The notes: a model not told the origin generated them from the letters alone. DNA of 64,000 bases from Pelomonas sp. Root1444 (GCF_001426885.1 NZ_LMFP01000013.1:46558-110557); one strand, 5' to 3'; shown: positions 34,466 through 44,094, counted from the first letter of the stretch. Numbers and translations are program-made.

Positions 34466-35605
34466 ATGTCCCACGCCCTGCCCGCCCCGTTGATCTCTAG
34501 CCCCGGTGCCGAACGCAGCACCGCCACGGCCCACTCGCGTTGGGAGGGTGACGGTCGGCAATGGCGGTTGGTGCTGTCCGGTGCCTGGACGGCCGAGGCG
34601 GAGCTGCCCAAGCCGCCGGCGGAGCTTCCGGTCGATGAAAGCACGCAGGTCGGCTTCGACACCTCGGCGCTGTCGCAGTGGCGGCCGGCGTTCGCGGCGT
34701 CGCTGTGGCAGGCGCTGGCGCCGCTGGCGCGCGGCGGCGTGCAGCTGGATTTGTCGGGCCTGCCGACCGGCCTGCAGCCGCTGCTGACGTTGAGCCTGCC
34801 GCAGCCCGAGGTGCCACGCACGAAGGCCGCCGCCGTAGAAGAGCCCGCACCCGAGCCGGAGTGGCGCAAGACGCTGGTCTTCGTCGGCGAGCTGCTCGGC
34901 GCGCTCGGGCGGCTGGCGCGCGGGCGCAGCGCCATGCGCTTGAGCGACTGGTTATGGCAGATCGAACAGACCGGCCCGCGCAGCCTGCCCATCGTGCTGC
35001 TGGTCAGCACGCTGGTCGGGCTGATCGTCGCCTACATGGGCGCGGAGCAGCTGCAGCGCTTCGGCGCGCAGAGCTTCATCGCCAACCTGGTGACCATCGG
35101 CGTCGTGCGCGAGATCGCGGCGCTGGTGGTGGGCATCGTGCTCGCCGGCCGCGTGGGCGCGGCGTTCGCGGCGCAGATCGGCAGCATGCGTGCCGGCGAG
35201 GAGATCGACGCGTTGACGACGCTGGGCGTCGACCCGGTCGAGCACCTGGTGCTGCCGCGCATGCTGGCCCTGCTCGTCACCGGGCCGCTGCTGACGCTGT
35301 GTGCCGGCGCGGCGGGGTTGGGCGTGGGCCTGGGCGTGGCAGTCGGCCTGTACGACGTGCCGGCCATGGCCTATCTGGCGACGACGCGCGAAGCGCTGGC
35401 TGGTTGGGACCTGTTCGTCGGCCTGCTCAAGGGCAGCGTCTATGCGGTGCTGGTGGCGCTGGCCGGCTGCCGTCAGGGCCTGAACGCCGGCCGCAGCGCG
35501 CAGGCCGTGGGCGAGGCGACGACGGCGGCCGTGGTACAGGCCATCGTGTGGATGGTCGTGGCGGCCTCGTTGCTGACGGTCATCTTCCAGCGCCTGGGGG
35601 TGTGA
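34466..35605 (+). CDS. MlaE-type ABC permease with N-terminal STAS-like extension
   Basis: 379 residues. The last 260 are the MlaE permease domain: QIEQTGPRSLPIVLLVSTLVG, GVVREIAALVVGIVLAGRVGAAFAAQIGSM, and EEIDALTTLGVDPVEHLVLPR. The N-terminal 110 residues (GRQWRLVLSGAW, VGFDTSALSQW, VQLDLSGLP) look like a STAS domain, the role played by separate MlaB in E. coli. It moves phospholipids between inner and outer membrane together with the next three gene products. First gene of a tightly overlapping four-gene operon. Confidence 0.9.
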   Translation: MSHALPAPLISSPGAERSTATAHSRWEGDGRQWRLVLSGAWTAEAELPKPPAELPVDESTQVGFDTSALSQWRPAFAASLWQALAPLARGGVQLDLSGLPTGLQPLLTLSLPQPEVPRTKAAAVEEPAPEPEWRKTLVFVGELLGALGRLARGRSAMRLSDWLWQIEQTGPRSLPIVLLVSTLVGLIVAYMGAEQLQRFGAQSFIANLVTIGVVREIAALVVGIVLAGRVGAAFAAQIGSMRAGEEIDALTTLGVDPVEHLVLPRMLALLVTGPLLTLCAGAAGLGVGLGVAVGLYDVPAMAYLATTREALAGWDLFVGLLKGSVYAVLVALAGCRQGLNAGRSAQAVGEATTAAVVQAIVWMVVAASLLTVIFQRLGV

Positions 35606-36378
35606 TGGCCGGGGAGGTGCTGATGCGCGTCGAGGAGCTCAGCCTGCATGCCGGCGGCCGCGAGCTGCAGCGCGGGCTGAACTTCGACGTGCACGCCGGC
35701 GAGGTGCTGGCCATCTGCGGCGCCAGCGGCTGCGGCAAGAGCACGCTGCTGCGCCACATGATCGGCCTGCAGGTGCCGCAGCAGGGCAGGGTCACATGGG
35801 TGGCCAACGGGGCGCACCGCGACGTGCATGGCGACGACCCGCCGCAACGCGAGATCGGCGTGGCCTTCCAGGCCGGTGCACTGTGGAGCAGCATGACGGT
35901 GGGCGAGAACCTGATGCTGCCGCTGGAGCTCTACACCGACCTCGACCTGCCGCAGCGCGAGCGCCAGGCACGCTTCAAGCTGGCGCTGGCCGGGCTGCCG
36001 GATGCGGCGACCTTCGACGCCGAGCCGGCGCAGCTGTCGGGCGGCATGAGGAAGCGCGCGGCCATCGCCCGCGCGCTGATGCTGGACCCGCCGCTGCTGT
36101 GCCTGGACGAGCCCTCCGCCGGCCTGGACCCGCTGACCTCGGCGCGGCTGGACGACCTCATCGTGCGGCTCAAGCGCGACCTGGGCACGGCCATCGTGCT
36201 CGTCACGCACGAGCTGGAGAGCCTGTTCGCCGTGGCCGACCGGCTGCTGTTCCTCGACGTGGAGGCGCACACCGCGACGGCGCTAGGCCCGCCCGCCGAG
36301 CTGCGCGACCATGGGCCCGCCGGGGTGCGGGAGTTCCTGACGCGCGGTGCGGCCGTGCCAGAAGAGAACGCCGCATGA
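35605..36378 (+). CDS. MlaF-type ABC ATPase for lipid transport
   Basis: 257 residues. Walker A GASGCGKST, Q-loop region VAFQAGALWSSMTVGENLMLPLE, signature LSGGMRKRAAIARAL and Walker B LLCLDEPSAGLD match the MCE/Mla ATPase group (the AGALWSSMTV segment is characteristic). ATG 35605 overlaps the permease stop (TGATG). ATG 35623 is in frame and has a stronger ribosome site (GGGGAGG, 5 bp away), so the true start may be 18 bp later. Confidence 0.92.
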   Translation: MAGEVLMRVEELSLHAGGRELQRGLNFDVHAGEVLAICGASGCGKSTLLRHMIGLQVPQQGRVTWVANGAHRDVHGDDPPQREIGVAFQAGALWSSMTVGENLMLPLELYTDLDLPQRERQARFKLALAGLPDAATFDAEPAQLSGGMRKRAAIARALMLDPPLLCLDEPSAGLDPLTSARLDDLIVRLKRDLGTAIVLVTHELESLFAVADRLLFLDVEAHTATALGPPAELRDHGPAGVREFLTRGAAVPEENAA

Positions 36379-37415
36379 GCCGCCGTCGCCGCGCCAGCCC
36401 CTTCGCCATTGGCGCCTTCGTGGCCGGCGCCGTGGCCGTGCTCGTGCTGGCACTCATCGCGCTGCCGGGGCGGCACTGGTTCGACCGGCCGCAGCGCGTC
36501 GTCATGTTCTTCTCAGGTTCGGTATTCGGGCTGCAGAAGGGCGCGCCGGTGGTCTTCCGCGGCGTGCGCGTCGGCGACGTGACGGAGATCAGCGTGCACT
36601 ACGACAGCAAGACCGACAGCTTCGCCATCCCCGTCATCGCCGAACTCGACGACGACGCGGTGCGCGGCCTGGAAGGGCGCTTCACGCACGAGGACATCGG
36701 CCATGCGCTGCCGACGCTGATCAAGCGAGGGCTGTCGGCGCAGCTGGGCACGCAGAGCCTGCTGACCGGCCAGCTCTACGTGGACCTGGACTTCCGCAGC
36801 AAGCCGGCCGGCGTGCTGCACGGCGGCTACCGCGGCGATGTGACGGAGATCCCGACCAGCCCGACGGCCATCCAGGCGCTGAAGAACCAGCTCGAGAGCG
36901 TGGACCTGCGCAAGATCGTCGACGACCTGAGCCAGATCGCCAACTCGGCTCGCTCGCTGATCGCGGCGCCGGAGCTCAAGCAGGGCCTGAAGGACTTTGC
37001 GGCCACGGCCGGCCATGCGCGTCGCCTGGCCGCGCAGCTGGACCAGCGCGCCGTACCGCTGACGCGCGGCGCCGAGCGTGCGATGGCGAGCGTGGACCGT
37101 GCCGGCGACAAGGTCTCGCGCGCGGCCGACAAGCTCGGCTCGGGCGCCGACAAGGCCGACGCGCTGCTGGACCCGAACGGCCCGCTGGTGCCCGACCTGC
37201 GGCGCACGCTGGCCGAGCTGCAGCGCGCCAGCACCTCGCTGCGCGAGGCCGCCGACAGCGACGGCCCGCTGCTGCAGCAGACCGAGCGCACCATGCGCGA
37301 GCTGGCGCAGGCGGCGCGTGCGCTGCGCCAGCTGGCCGATTCGCTGGAGGCGCAGCCCGAAGCGCTGCTGCGCGGCCGCAAGCCCGACGCCCCTGCCGTG
37401 GAGCCCGCCCGATGA
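36375..37415 (+). CDS. MCE-domain (MlaD/PqiB-like) lipid-transport protein
   Basis: 346 residues. One N-terminal membrane helix (about 10-30), a single MCE domain (about 40-120: VMFFSGSVFGLQKGAPVVFRGVRVG) and a long helical C-terminal region with many Leu/Ala heptads. MCE proteins form hexameric rings that bridge the periplasm, and the long helices may extend that channel. Its start overlaps the ATPase stop by 4 bp (ATGA). Confidence 0.92.
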   Translation: MSRRRRASPFAIGAFVAGAVAVLVLALIALPGRHWFDRPQRVVMFFSGSVFGLQKGAPVVFRGVRVGDVTEISVHYDSKTDSFAIPVIAELDDDAVRGLEGRFTHEDIGHALPTLIKRGLSAQLGTQSLLTGQLYVDLDFRSKPAGVLHGGYRGDVTEIPTSPTAIQALKNQLESVDLRKIVDDLSQIANSARSLIAAPELKQGLKDFAATAGHARRLAAQLDQRAVPLTRGAERAMASVDRAGDKVSRAADKLGSGADKADALLDPNGPLVPDLRRTLAELQRASTSLREAADSDGPLLQQTERTMRELAQAARALRQLADSLEAQPEALLRGRKPDAPAVEPAR

Positions 37416-38053
37416 AGCCATCCTTGACGCCCCTGCTCCAGCCCCGGTACCGCCGCCGCGACGCGCTGCTGCTGTTGGCGGCGACCGCCCTGGCCGGCTG
37501 CGCCACGCGTGACACGCCCCCACGCCGCCTCTATGCGCTGACCGGCACGCCGCCGCTGCCGGCCGACGCCAAGCCGGGCAAGGACGGACGCGCCTGGGTG
37601 CTGGCCTCGCAGGTCGCCCTGCCCGAGCTGCTGGACCGCGACGAGCTCCTCGTTGCCGAAGGCAGCGCTGGCCTGCGGCCCTGGCCCGAGGCGCGCTGGG
37701 CCGAGCCGCTGCGCGACGCGCTGCCGCGTGTGCTGGCCGAGGACCTGTGGCGGCTGCGGCAGCCCTACCCCGTCACGCTGGGCGCGAAGGCACAGGCGGA
37801 CGACGGCGTGGAGTCTCTGCGGCTGGTGGTGCAGGTGGATGAATGGCTGGCGCGGCCGGAGGGCGCTGGCCTGGTGCTGTCGCTGCGCGCACGCTGGCGC
37901 TGGGCCCCGCTGCATGCGCCGGCCGGCACCGCCCTGCCGCCCGCGGGCGCCGCCGAGCTGGCGCTGCCCTGCAGCGCCCAGGCCGATGCGCTGGCGGATG
38001 CCTACCGCCGCAGCGTCCTGCTGCTGGCGGCGCGCATCGTCGCGGCTTCTTAA
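37412..38053 (+). CDS. ABC-type transport auxiliary lipoprotein (PqiC-like)
   Basis: 213 residues. Lipoprotein signal with LAGC (cleavage before Cys at about residue 30). The mature part fits the ABC_trans_aux family: RRLYALTGTPPLP, WVLASQVALPELLDRDELLV, RWAEPLRDALPRVLAEDL. It should sit on the inner leaflet of the outer membrane and dock the MCE channel. The start overlaps the MCE gene by 4 bp. Its stop overlaps the convergent outer-membrane factor stop by 4 bp (38050-38053). Confidence 0.92.
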   Translation: MKPSLTPLLQPRYRRRDALLLLAATALAGCATRDTPPRRLYALTGTPPLPADAKPGKDGRAWVLASQVALPELLDRDELLVAEGSAGLRPWPEARWAEPLRDALPRVLAEDLWRLRQPYPVTLGAKAQADDGVESLRLVVQVDEWLARPEGAGLVLSLRARWRWAPLHAPAGTALPPAGAAELALPCSAQADALADAYRRSVLLLAARIVAAS

Positions 38054-39441
38054 GGCGCGGACGCCGTCAAGCGCGCTGCGAACGCCTTGTGCACCGCCAG
38101 CAGCGCGCTGGCGCGGCCCGCCTGCACCTGGATCAGCGCGTCCTGCGCGGCCAGGCGCTCCTGCTCGGCGTTGAGCAGCGAGTAGAAGTCGGTGACGCCG
38201 GCGTCGTAGCGCTTGAAGGCCAGGTCGCGCGCACGCTGCGTGGCCTCGGCCGCCGCAGCCTGGGCGGTGGCTTGCAGCTCGGTTTCGCGCAGCGTCGACA
38301 GGCTGCCCTGGGCGTCCTGCAACGCCGTCAGCTGGGCCTGCTCGGCGGCCGCGACGGCGGCTTCGAAGCCGGCGCGCGCGGCGCTTTCCTCGGCCTTGCG
38401 GGCGCCGAAGTCCAGGAAGTTCCAGTTCAGCGCTGCGGCGAGGCTGTGGATGCGCGTGGCGCTCTTGAACAGGTCGGAGGCAGCACCGGCACTCCAGCCG
38501 ATCTGGCCGGTCAGCCCCACGCTGGGCCAGCGCGCGGCCCAGGCGATATGCGCGCGTGACGCCGCGGCCTGGGCGCGCACGGCGGCGGCCTTCACATCCG
38601 GGCGTTGGGCCAGCAGCCCCGCCGGGTCGTGCAGCGTGCCGAGGCTGATGAGGCGCGGCTGCGGCATGCCGGGCAGCGGGTCGCTGTCGGCCTTGTCGCA
38701 GTCGGCGGGCGGCTGGCCGCGCAGCACGTCCAGCTGCAGGCGCGTCAGGCAGGCGGCGTTGCGCAGGGCCGGCACGCTGGCCGAGGTCTGGGCGACGAGC
38801 GCTTCGGCGCGGGCCTGGTCCAGCGCCGTGTTGCGGCCGGCGCCGACGCGCGCCTTCACCAGGTCGAGCAGCTGGTTTTGCACGACCAGCGTTTCCTTGG
38901 CGAGCTTCAGCCGGTGGCCCAGGCCGATGAGCTGGGCCTGCAGGTTGAGCGCGGTGCCGGCCAGGCTGAGCTGGGCGGCGTCACGGTCCAGCGCGGCGCT
39001 TTCGGCGTCATAACCGGCCGCCCGGGCGGCGGCGGCGGCGCGGCCCCAGAGGTCGACCTCCCAGCCGGCCGTCGCATTGACGCCGTAGCTGCTGAAGGTG
39101 TTGAACTGGCCCTGGTCGTTGGGCGCGCGCTGGCGGCTGGCGCTGGCGCCGACGCCGACCGTGGGCAGGCGCTGGGCCCCGGCGGCGGTGGCCAGTGCCT
39201 CCGCTTGCTTGAGGCGTGCGGCGGCGGCGCGCAGGTCGCGGTTGTTGGCCAGCACCTCGTCGACGATGCGCTGCAGCTGCGCGCTGTCGACGAAGGCCGC
39301 GGTCATGGTCGCGGCACCGGGCGCGGCCGAAGGGAGCTGCGTGAACTGGGTGGGTGCCAGGTTCTGCGGGCCCTGCGACAGGCCGGGTGCGGCGCAGCCG
39401 ACAAGCGCCGCAAGGGCCAGGGGGGTCAGGCGGATGAGCAT
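38050..39441 (-). CDS. RND efflux outer-membrane lipoprotein, NodT/OprM family
   Basis: 463 residues. Lipobox ALVGC in the first 20 residues, then the two OEP repeats: QRIVDEVLANNRDLRAAAARLKQAE and LRPRLISLGTLHDPAGLLAQRPDVKAAAVR (given in outline). It forms the trimeric tunnel through the outer membrane for the upstream pump. ATG 39441 has a strong AAGGAGGG site and follows the pump stop by 1 bp. Third gene of the minus-strand adaptor-pump-channel operon. Confidence 0.92.
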   Translation of the reverse strand: MLIRLTPLALAALVGCAAPGLSQGPQNLAPTQFTQLPSAAPGAATMTAAFVDSAQLQRIVDEVLANNRDLRAAAARLKQAEALATAAGAQRLPTVGVGASASRQRAPNDQGQFNTFSSYGVNATAGWEVDLWGRAAAAARAAGYDAESAALDRDAAQLSLAGTALNLQAQLIGLGHRLKLAKETLVVQNQLLDLVKARVGAGRNTALDQARAEALVAQTSASVPALRNAACLTRLQLDVLRGQPPADCDKADSDPLPGMPQPRLISLGTLHDPAGLLAQRPDVKAAAVRAQAAASRAHIAWAARWPSVGLTGQIGWSAGAASDLFKSATRIHSLAAALNWNFLDFGARKAEESAARAGFEAAVAAAEQAQLTALQDAQGSLSTLRETELQATAQAAAAEATQRARDLAFKRYDAGVTDFYSLLNAEQERLAAQDALIQVQAGRASALLAVHKAFAARLTASAP

Positions 39442-39442
39442 G

Positions 39443-42400
39443 TCAGTGGCCCTCCTTCTTGGGTGCGGCGTCATCGATGCCGGGATGGAAGGCGTGCGCG
39501 GACGCTTCGACCTGCGCGCGCAGCGCGGCGGCGCGGGCGCGGCGCTTCTCGGTACCCTTGCGCAGCAGGCTGTAGAACACCGGAGTCAGGAAGATGCCGA
39601 AGAAGGTCACGCCCAGCATGCCGGCAAACACGGCGATGCCCATGGCGCGGCGCATCTCGCTTCCGGCGCCGCTGCCCAGGATCAGCGGGATGACGCCGGC
39701 GCAGAACGCGATGGACGTCATCAGGATGGGGCGCAGTCGCAGGCGGCAGGCCTCGATGACGGCGTCGGTCACCGACTTGCCGCGTTCCTCCAGCTCCTTG
39801 GCGAACTCGACGATCAGGATGGCGTTCTTGCACGCCAGGCCGACCAGCACGACCAGCGCCACCTGCGTGAAGATGTTCAGGTCACCGGCCTGCCCGAACG
39901 GCGGGAAGTGCGACAGCCACACGCCGAACAGCGCGGACAGGATGCACATCGGCACGATCAGGATGATGGCCAGCGGCAGGCTCCAGCTTTCGTACTGGGC
40001 GGCCAGCACGAGGATGACGAGCAGCACCGAGAACAGCAGCACGGCGGCCAGCGTCGGCAGCTTGATGCCCAGGCCCGGCACGGCGACGTCGCGGGTCAGG
40101 CGGTCCTGGTAGCTGAGGTCGGTGAACTCGTAGCTCATGCCGCGCGGCAGCGTCTTGAGGAGCCGCTCGATCTCGGCCTCGGCCTGCCCGCTGGAGAAGC
40201 CGGGCTTGGGCGCGCCGTTGATGTCGGCGGCCGGGAAGCCGTTGTAGCGCGTCACGCGCGTGGGGCCGAAGGTCGGCTCGACGCTCATCAGCGAACCCAG
40301 CGGCACCATCTCGCCCGCGCCGTTGCGGGTCTTGAGCTGCGTGATGTCCTCGGCCTTGGCGCGGAAGGGCGCGTCGGCCTGCACGATGACCTGGTAGGTC
40401 TTGCCGAACTTGGCGAAGTCGTTGACGTAGAGCGAACCGAGGTTGATCTGCAGCGTGTCGTAGATGGAGCCCAGCGGCACGCCCATCTGCTTGGCCTTGG
40501 TGCGGTCGACGTTGGCGAACAGCTGCGGCACGTTGATGTCGTAGTTGGAGTACGGCGTGCCGATGGGGGTGTTGGGGTTGCCGTAGATCTGGCCCAGCAC
40601 GCCCCAGGTGGCGCCGTAAAGCGCCTGCTCGCCCTGGCTGCTGCGGTCCTGCACCTGGATCTTGAAGCCGCCCGCGATGCCCAGGCCGTCCACCGGCGGC
40701 GGCGGCACGACGAACATGCGCGCGCCCTGGATCTGCTGGATGGCGCCGTTGACCTGGCCGAGGATGGCCTCCTTGCTCTTCTCGCGCGAAGTGCGGGCGT
40801 CGAAGCCCTCCAGGCCGAAGAAGACGATGCCTTCGTTCGGCGAGGCCGAGAAGCCGGCGACCGACAGGCCGGGGAAGGCCACCGAGTCGACGATGCCGGG
40901 CACCTTCAGCGCGATCGCGCTCATCTGGCGGATGACTTCCTCGGTGCGGTCCAGGCTGGAGCCTGCCGGCAGCTGGGCGACGCCGATCAGGTACTGCTTG
41001 TCGGGCGCCGGCACGAAGCCGCTGGGGATGCGCGAGAACAGCAGCGCCGTGGCGCCCAGCAGCAGCGCGTAGACGACGAGGGCCAGCGACTTGCGCTTCA
41101 GGATGCCGGTGACGCCGCGGCCATAGTCCTCGGAGCGGCGGTGGAAGAAGCGGTTGAACCAGTTGAAGAAGCGGCCGAAGACCTTGTCCATGCCGCGCAT
41201 CAGTGCGTCCTTGGGCGCGTCATGCGGGCGCAGCAGGATGGCGGCGAGGGCCGGCGAGAGTGTCAGCGAGTTGAAGGCTGAGATCACCGTCGAGATGGCG
41301 ATGGTGACGGCGAACTGCTTGTAGAACTGCCCCGACAGGCCCGGCACCAGCGTCAGCGGGATGAACACCGCGCACAGCACCAGCGCGATGGCGATGATGG
41401 GCCCCGAGACCTCCTGCATCGCCTTGACGGTGGCCGCATGCGGCGTCAGGCCGTCCTGGATGTTGCGCTCGACGTTCTCGACCACCACGATGGCGTCGTC
41501 CACCACGATGCCGATGGCCAGCACGAGGCCGAACAGCGTCAGCGTGTTGATGGAGAAGCCCAGCAGCAGCAGCACGGCGAAGGTGCCGATGATGGACACC
41601 GGCACGGCCACCAGCGGGATGATGGACGCGCGCCAGGTCTGCAGGAAGATGATGACGACCAGCACTACCAGCGCGACGGCCTCGAACAGCGTGTGCACGA
41701 CCTTCTCGATGGAGGTCTGCACGAAGCGCGTCGGGTCGTAGACGATGGCGTAGTCCACGCCCTTGGGGAAGCTGGGCTTCAGGCGCTCCATCGTCTGGCG
41801 CACGTTGTCCGAGATCGCCAGCGCGTTGGAGCCCGGGGCCTGGAACACGGCGATGGCCGCGGCTTCCTTGTTGTTCAGCAGGCTGCGCAGTGCATAGGTG
41901 TTGGCGCTGATCTCGACACGGCCCACGTCCTTCACGCGCACCATCGCGCCGGTGCTCGGCTCGCTGCGGATGATGATGTCGCCGAACTCTTCTTCGCTCG
42001 CCAGGCGGCCCTGGGCGTTGATGGAGAGCTGGAAGTCCGTGCCCTTGGGCGCCGGTGACGCGCCGACGACGCCGGCCGCAACCTGGGTGTTTTGTTCGCG
42101 GATGGCGCCGACCACCTCGCTGGCCGTCATGTTGCGGGCGGCTAGCTTCTGGGGGTCGAGCCAGATGCGCATCGCGTAGTCGCCGGCACCGAACATCAGC
42201 ACCGAGCCCATGCCGGGCACGCGCAGCAGGTCGTCGCGCACGTTCAGCTGCCCGTAGTTGCGCAGGTAGAGCGCATCGCGCGAGTTGTCCGGGCTGACCA
42301 GGTGGACCACCATGGTCAGGTTGGGCGCGCTCTTTTCGGTCGTCACGCCGATCTGCCGCACGATGTCGGGCAGGCGCGGCAGCGCGCGGTTGATGCGGTT

Positions 42401-42730
42401 CTGCACCGCCGTTTCGGCGGCCTCGGGGTTGGTGCCGATCTTGAACGTGACCGTCAGGTTCATGCCGCCGTCGCCGGTGGCCTGGCTCTCGAAATACAGC
42501 ACGTTTTCGAGGCCATTGATCTGCTCCTCGAGCGGCGTGGCCACCGTCTCGGCGATGACGCGCGGGTTGGCGCCGGGATACTGGGCGCGCACCACCACCT
42601 GCGGCGGCGCGACCTCGGGGTACTCCGAGATCGGCAGCAGCGGGATGGCCAGTGCGCCAAGCAGGAAGATGAACAGCGACAACACGGTCGCGAAGCGCGG
42701 CCGGTCGATGAAGAAGCGTGAGATGTCCAT
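39443..42730 (-). CDS. RND multidrug efflux pump, HAE1 family (AcrB/MexF-like)
   Basis: 1095 residues with twelve expected membrane helices. It opens MDISRFFIDRPRFATVLSLF, the usual HAE1 start. The proton-relay Asp pair is in GIVVDDAIVVVENVERN (near residue 405), and GFFNRFF-type and GLACKNAILIVEFAKE segments are in place. The length is slightly greater than AcrB because of a charged C-terminal tail. Such pumps export antibiotics, solvents and detergents. Substrates are not predictable. It starts 18 bp after the adaptor stop. Confidence 0.94.
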   Translation of the reverse strand: MDISRFFIDRPRFATVLSLFIFLLGALAIPLLPISEYPEVAPPQVVVRAQYPGANPRVIAETVATPLEEQINGLENVLYFESQATGDGGMNLTVTFKIGTNPEAAETAVQNRINRALPRLPDIVRQIGVTTEKSAPNLTMVVHLVSPDNSRDALYLRNYGQLNVRDDLLRVPGMGSVLMFGAGDYAMRIWLDPQKLAARNMTASEVVGAIREQNTQVAAGVVGASPAPKGTDFQLSINAQGRLASEEEFGDIIIRSEPSTGAMVRVKDVGRVEISANTYALRSLLNNKEAAAIAVFQAPGSNALAISDNVRQTMERLKPSFPKGVDYAIVYDPTRFVQTSIEKVVHTLFEAVALVVLVVIIFLQTWRASIIPLVAVPVSIIGTFAVLLLLGFSINTLTLFGLVLAIGIVVDDAIVVVENVERNIQDGLTPHAATVKAMQEVSGPIIAIALVLCAVFIPLTLVPGLSGQFYKQFAVTIAISTVISAFNSLTLSPALAAILLRPHDAPKDALMRGMDKVFGRFFNWFNRFFHRRSEDYGRGVTGILKRKSLALVVYALLLGATALLFSRIPSGFVPAPDKQYLIGVAQLPAGSSLDRTEEVIRQMSAIALKVPGIVDSVAFPGLSVAGFSASPNEGIVFFGLEGFDARTSREKSKEAILGQVNGAIQQIQGARMFVVPPPPVDGLGIAGGFKIQVQDRSSQGEQALYGATWGVLGQIYGNPNTPIGTPYSNYDINVPQLFANVDRTKAKQMGVPLGSIYDTLQINLGSLYVNDFAKFGKTYQVIVQADAPFRAKAEDITQLKTRNGAGEMVPLGSLMSVEPTFGPTRVTRYNGFPAADINGAPKPGFSSGQAEAEIERLLKTLPRGMSYEFTDLSYQDRLTRDVAVPGLGIKLPTLAAVLLFSVLLVILVLAAQYESWSLPLAIILIVPMCILSALFGVWLSHFPPFGQAGDLNIFTQVALVVLVGLACKNAILIVEFAKELEERGKSVTDAVIEACRLRLRPILMTSIAFCAGVIPLILGSGAGSEMRRAMGIAVFAGMLGVTFFGIFLTPVFYSLLRKGTEKRRARAAALRAQVEASAHAFHPGIDDAAPKKEGH

Positions 42731-42748
42731 GGCAGGGGCCGCCTTTGC

Positions 42749-43948
42749 TTACTTCGACGCAGCGGAGGCCGGCGCGGCAGCGGGCGCGGCGCCCGGCTGA
42801 CCCTGCGGCGCGGCCGGGATGGGCATGCCCTTGTCGTCGACCTTCAGCACCTGGGGCGTGACCGGCGCGCCGGGCATGGCGCGCAGCAGGCCGTCGACGA
42901 TGACCAGCTCACCGCCCTTGATGCCATCGACGACGCGCATGCCGTCGATCAGCGCACCCGGCGTGACCGGGCGCGGCTGCACGATGTTGTTGGGGCCGAC
43001 GACGAGGACGATCTTGCGTGTCTGGTCGGTCGTGATGGCGCGGTCGGGCACGAGCACGCCCTGGTAGCTGCTGCCGCCACCGAGCTTGACGCGGGCATAC
43101 AGGCCGGGCGTGAACTGACCCGCCTTGTTGTCGAACACCGCGCGGGCGCGGATGGAGGCGGTGGCGGGGTTCAGGCGGTTGTCGACGAAGTCCAGCTTGC
43201 CGGTGTGCGGAAAGCCCTGCTCGTTGGACAGGCCCATCTGCACCACCGTGGCGGCCGGCTTGGCCGAGCGCATGTACTTCAGGTAGGTGGCCTCGCTGGC
43301 GTCGAAGTAGGCGTAGACCTTGTCGTTGGACACCACGGTCGTCAGCACCGGGTCGCCGACGCCGACGAGGTTGCCTGGCGTGACGTTGGCGCGCGAGGTG
43401 CGGCCGCTGACCGGCGCCGTCACGTTGGCGTACTCGACATTCAGCTTGGCCTGCACCAGCGCGGCCTCGGCGCCCTTCTGGTTCGCCTCGGCGCTGCGCA
43501 GCGCGGAACGCAGCTGGTCGATCTCCTGCTGGCTGACCGCGTTGGCGCTGACCAGCTTCTCGGAGCGGGCCAGGTCGGTCCTGGCCAGCTCCGCCTGCGT
43601 CTTCAGCGCGGCGATCTGCGCCTCGGCGCGAGCCACTTCCGCACGGAAGGCGCGCGTGTCGATGGTGAAGAGCGGTTCGCCCTTCCTGACCAGCTGGCCT
43701 TCCTTGAAGCGCACGGCCTCGACGGTGCCGGCGACACGGGAACGCACTTCGACAGTGTCGGGCGCCTCCAGGCGGGCCGTGAACTCGTCGAACTCCTGCA
43801 CCTCGCGCTGCGTGGCCGGCGCCACCGACACCGGCGGGGGGCCGCCATGGCCACCGGGGCCGCCAGCGCCATCGGGCTGTTGGCCGCAGGCGGCAAGCAG
43901 GACGACAAGAAAGGGAGTTAGCGGCAGCGCCAGGCTGGTCTTCGTCAT
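42749..43948 (-). CDS. RND efflux periplasmic adaptor (MexE/AcrA-like)
   Basis: 399 residues. Lipobox LLAAC near residue 20. The barrel-sandwich and hairpin are recognisable: VEVRSRVAGTVEAVRFKEGQLVRKGEPLF, a long helical hairpin (about 105-170), then VTAPVSGRTSRANVTPGNLV. It links pump and outer-membrane channel. ATG 43948 was chosen for the lipoprotein signal and GGAG upstream. The C-terminus is Ala/Pro/Gly-rich. No TetR or LysR regulator gene is adjacent. Confidence 0.93.
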   Translation of the reverse strand: MTKTSLALPLTPFLVVLLAACGQQPDGAGGPGGHGGPPPVSVAPATQREVQEFDEFTARLEAPDTVEVRSRVAGTVEAVRFKEGQLVRKGEPLFTIDTRAFRAEVARAEAQIAALKTQAELARTDLARSEKLVSANAVSQQEIDQLRSALRSAEANQKGAEAALVQAKLNVEYANVTAPVSGRTSRANVTPGNLVGVGDPVLTTVVSNDKVYAYFDASEATYLKYMRSAKPAATVVQMGLSNEQGFPHTGKLDFVDNRLNPATASIRARAVFDNKAGQFTPGLYARVKLGGGSSYQGVLVPDRAITTDQTRKIVLVVGPNNIVQPRPVTPGALIDGMRVVDGIKGGELVIVDGLLRAMPGAPVTPQVLKVDDKGMPIPAAPQGQPGAAPAAAPASAASK

Positions 43949-44032
43949 GGGGGGCTCCGAATGCAAGCGGGCGACTGTAGCCAGATCACCCGTTACAACG
44001 TCACCCCGAACATGAAAGCCCATTCAGGCTGC

Positions 44033-44048
44033 TGACAGCGCTTGTCAA
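44033..44048 (-). promoter_or_regulatory. Candidate -35 and operator of the RND operon
   Basis: On the minus strand a perfect TTGACA (44048-44043) overlaps an inverted repeat TGACA/TGTCA with a 5-bp centre (44033-44047), about 85-100 bp before the adaptor start. No good -10 is visible at standard spacing, so the promoter call is tentative. Confidence 0.35.
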
Positions 44049-44072
44049 CAGCTACGAACTGTGAACAAAGGA

Positions 44073-44094
44073 AAAGCCGCGGTCAGGCGGCTTT
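44073..44094 (-). terminator. Intrinsic terminator after the POT transporter gene
   Basis: AAAGCCGC (44073-44080) and GCGGCTTT (44087-44094) form an 8-bp stem with a 6-base loop. On the minus strand the stem is followed by TTCCTTTG. It lies 22 bp beyond the POT stop at 44116. Confidence 0.65.

Noticed and set aside
39098..41281. A 727-residue plus-strand frame opposite the RND pump
   Set aside because: Low-complexity His/Val/Asp-rich translation and antisense to a complete HAE1 pump.
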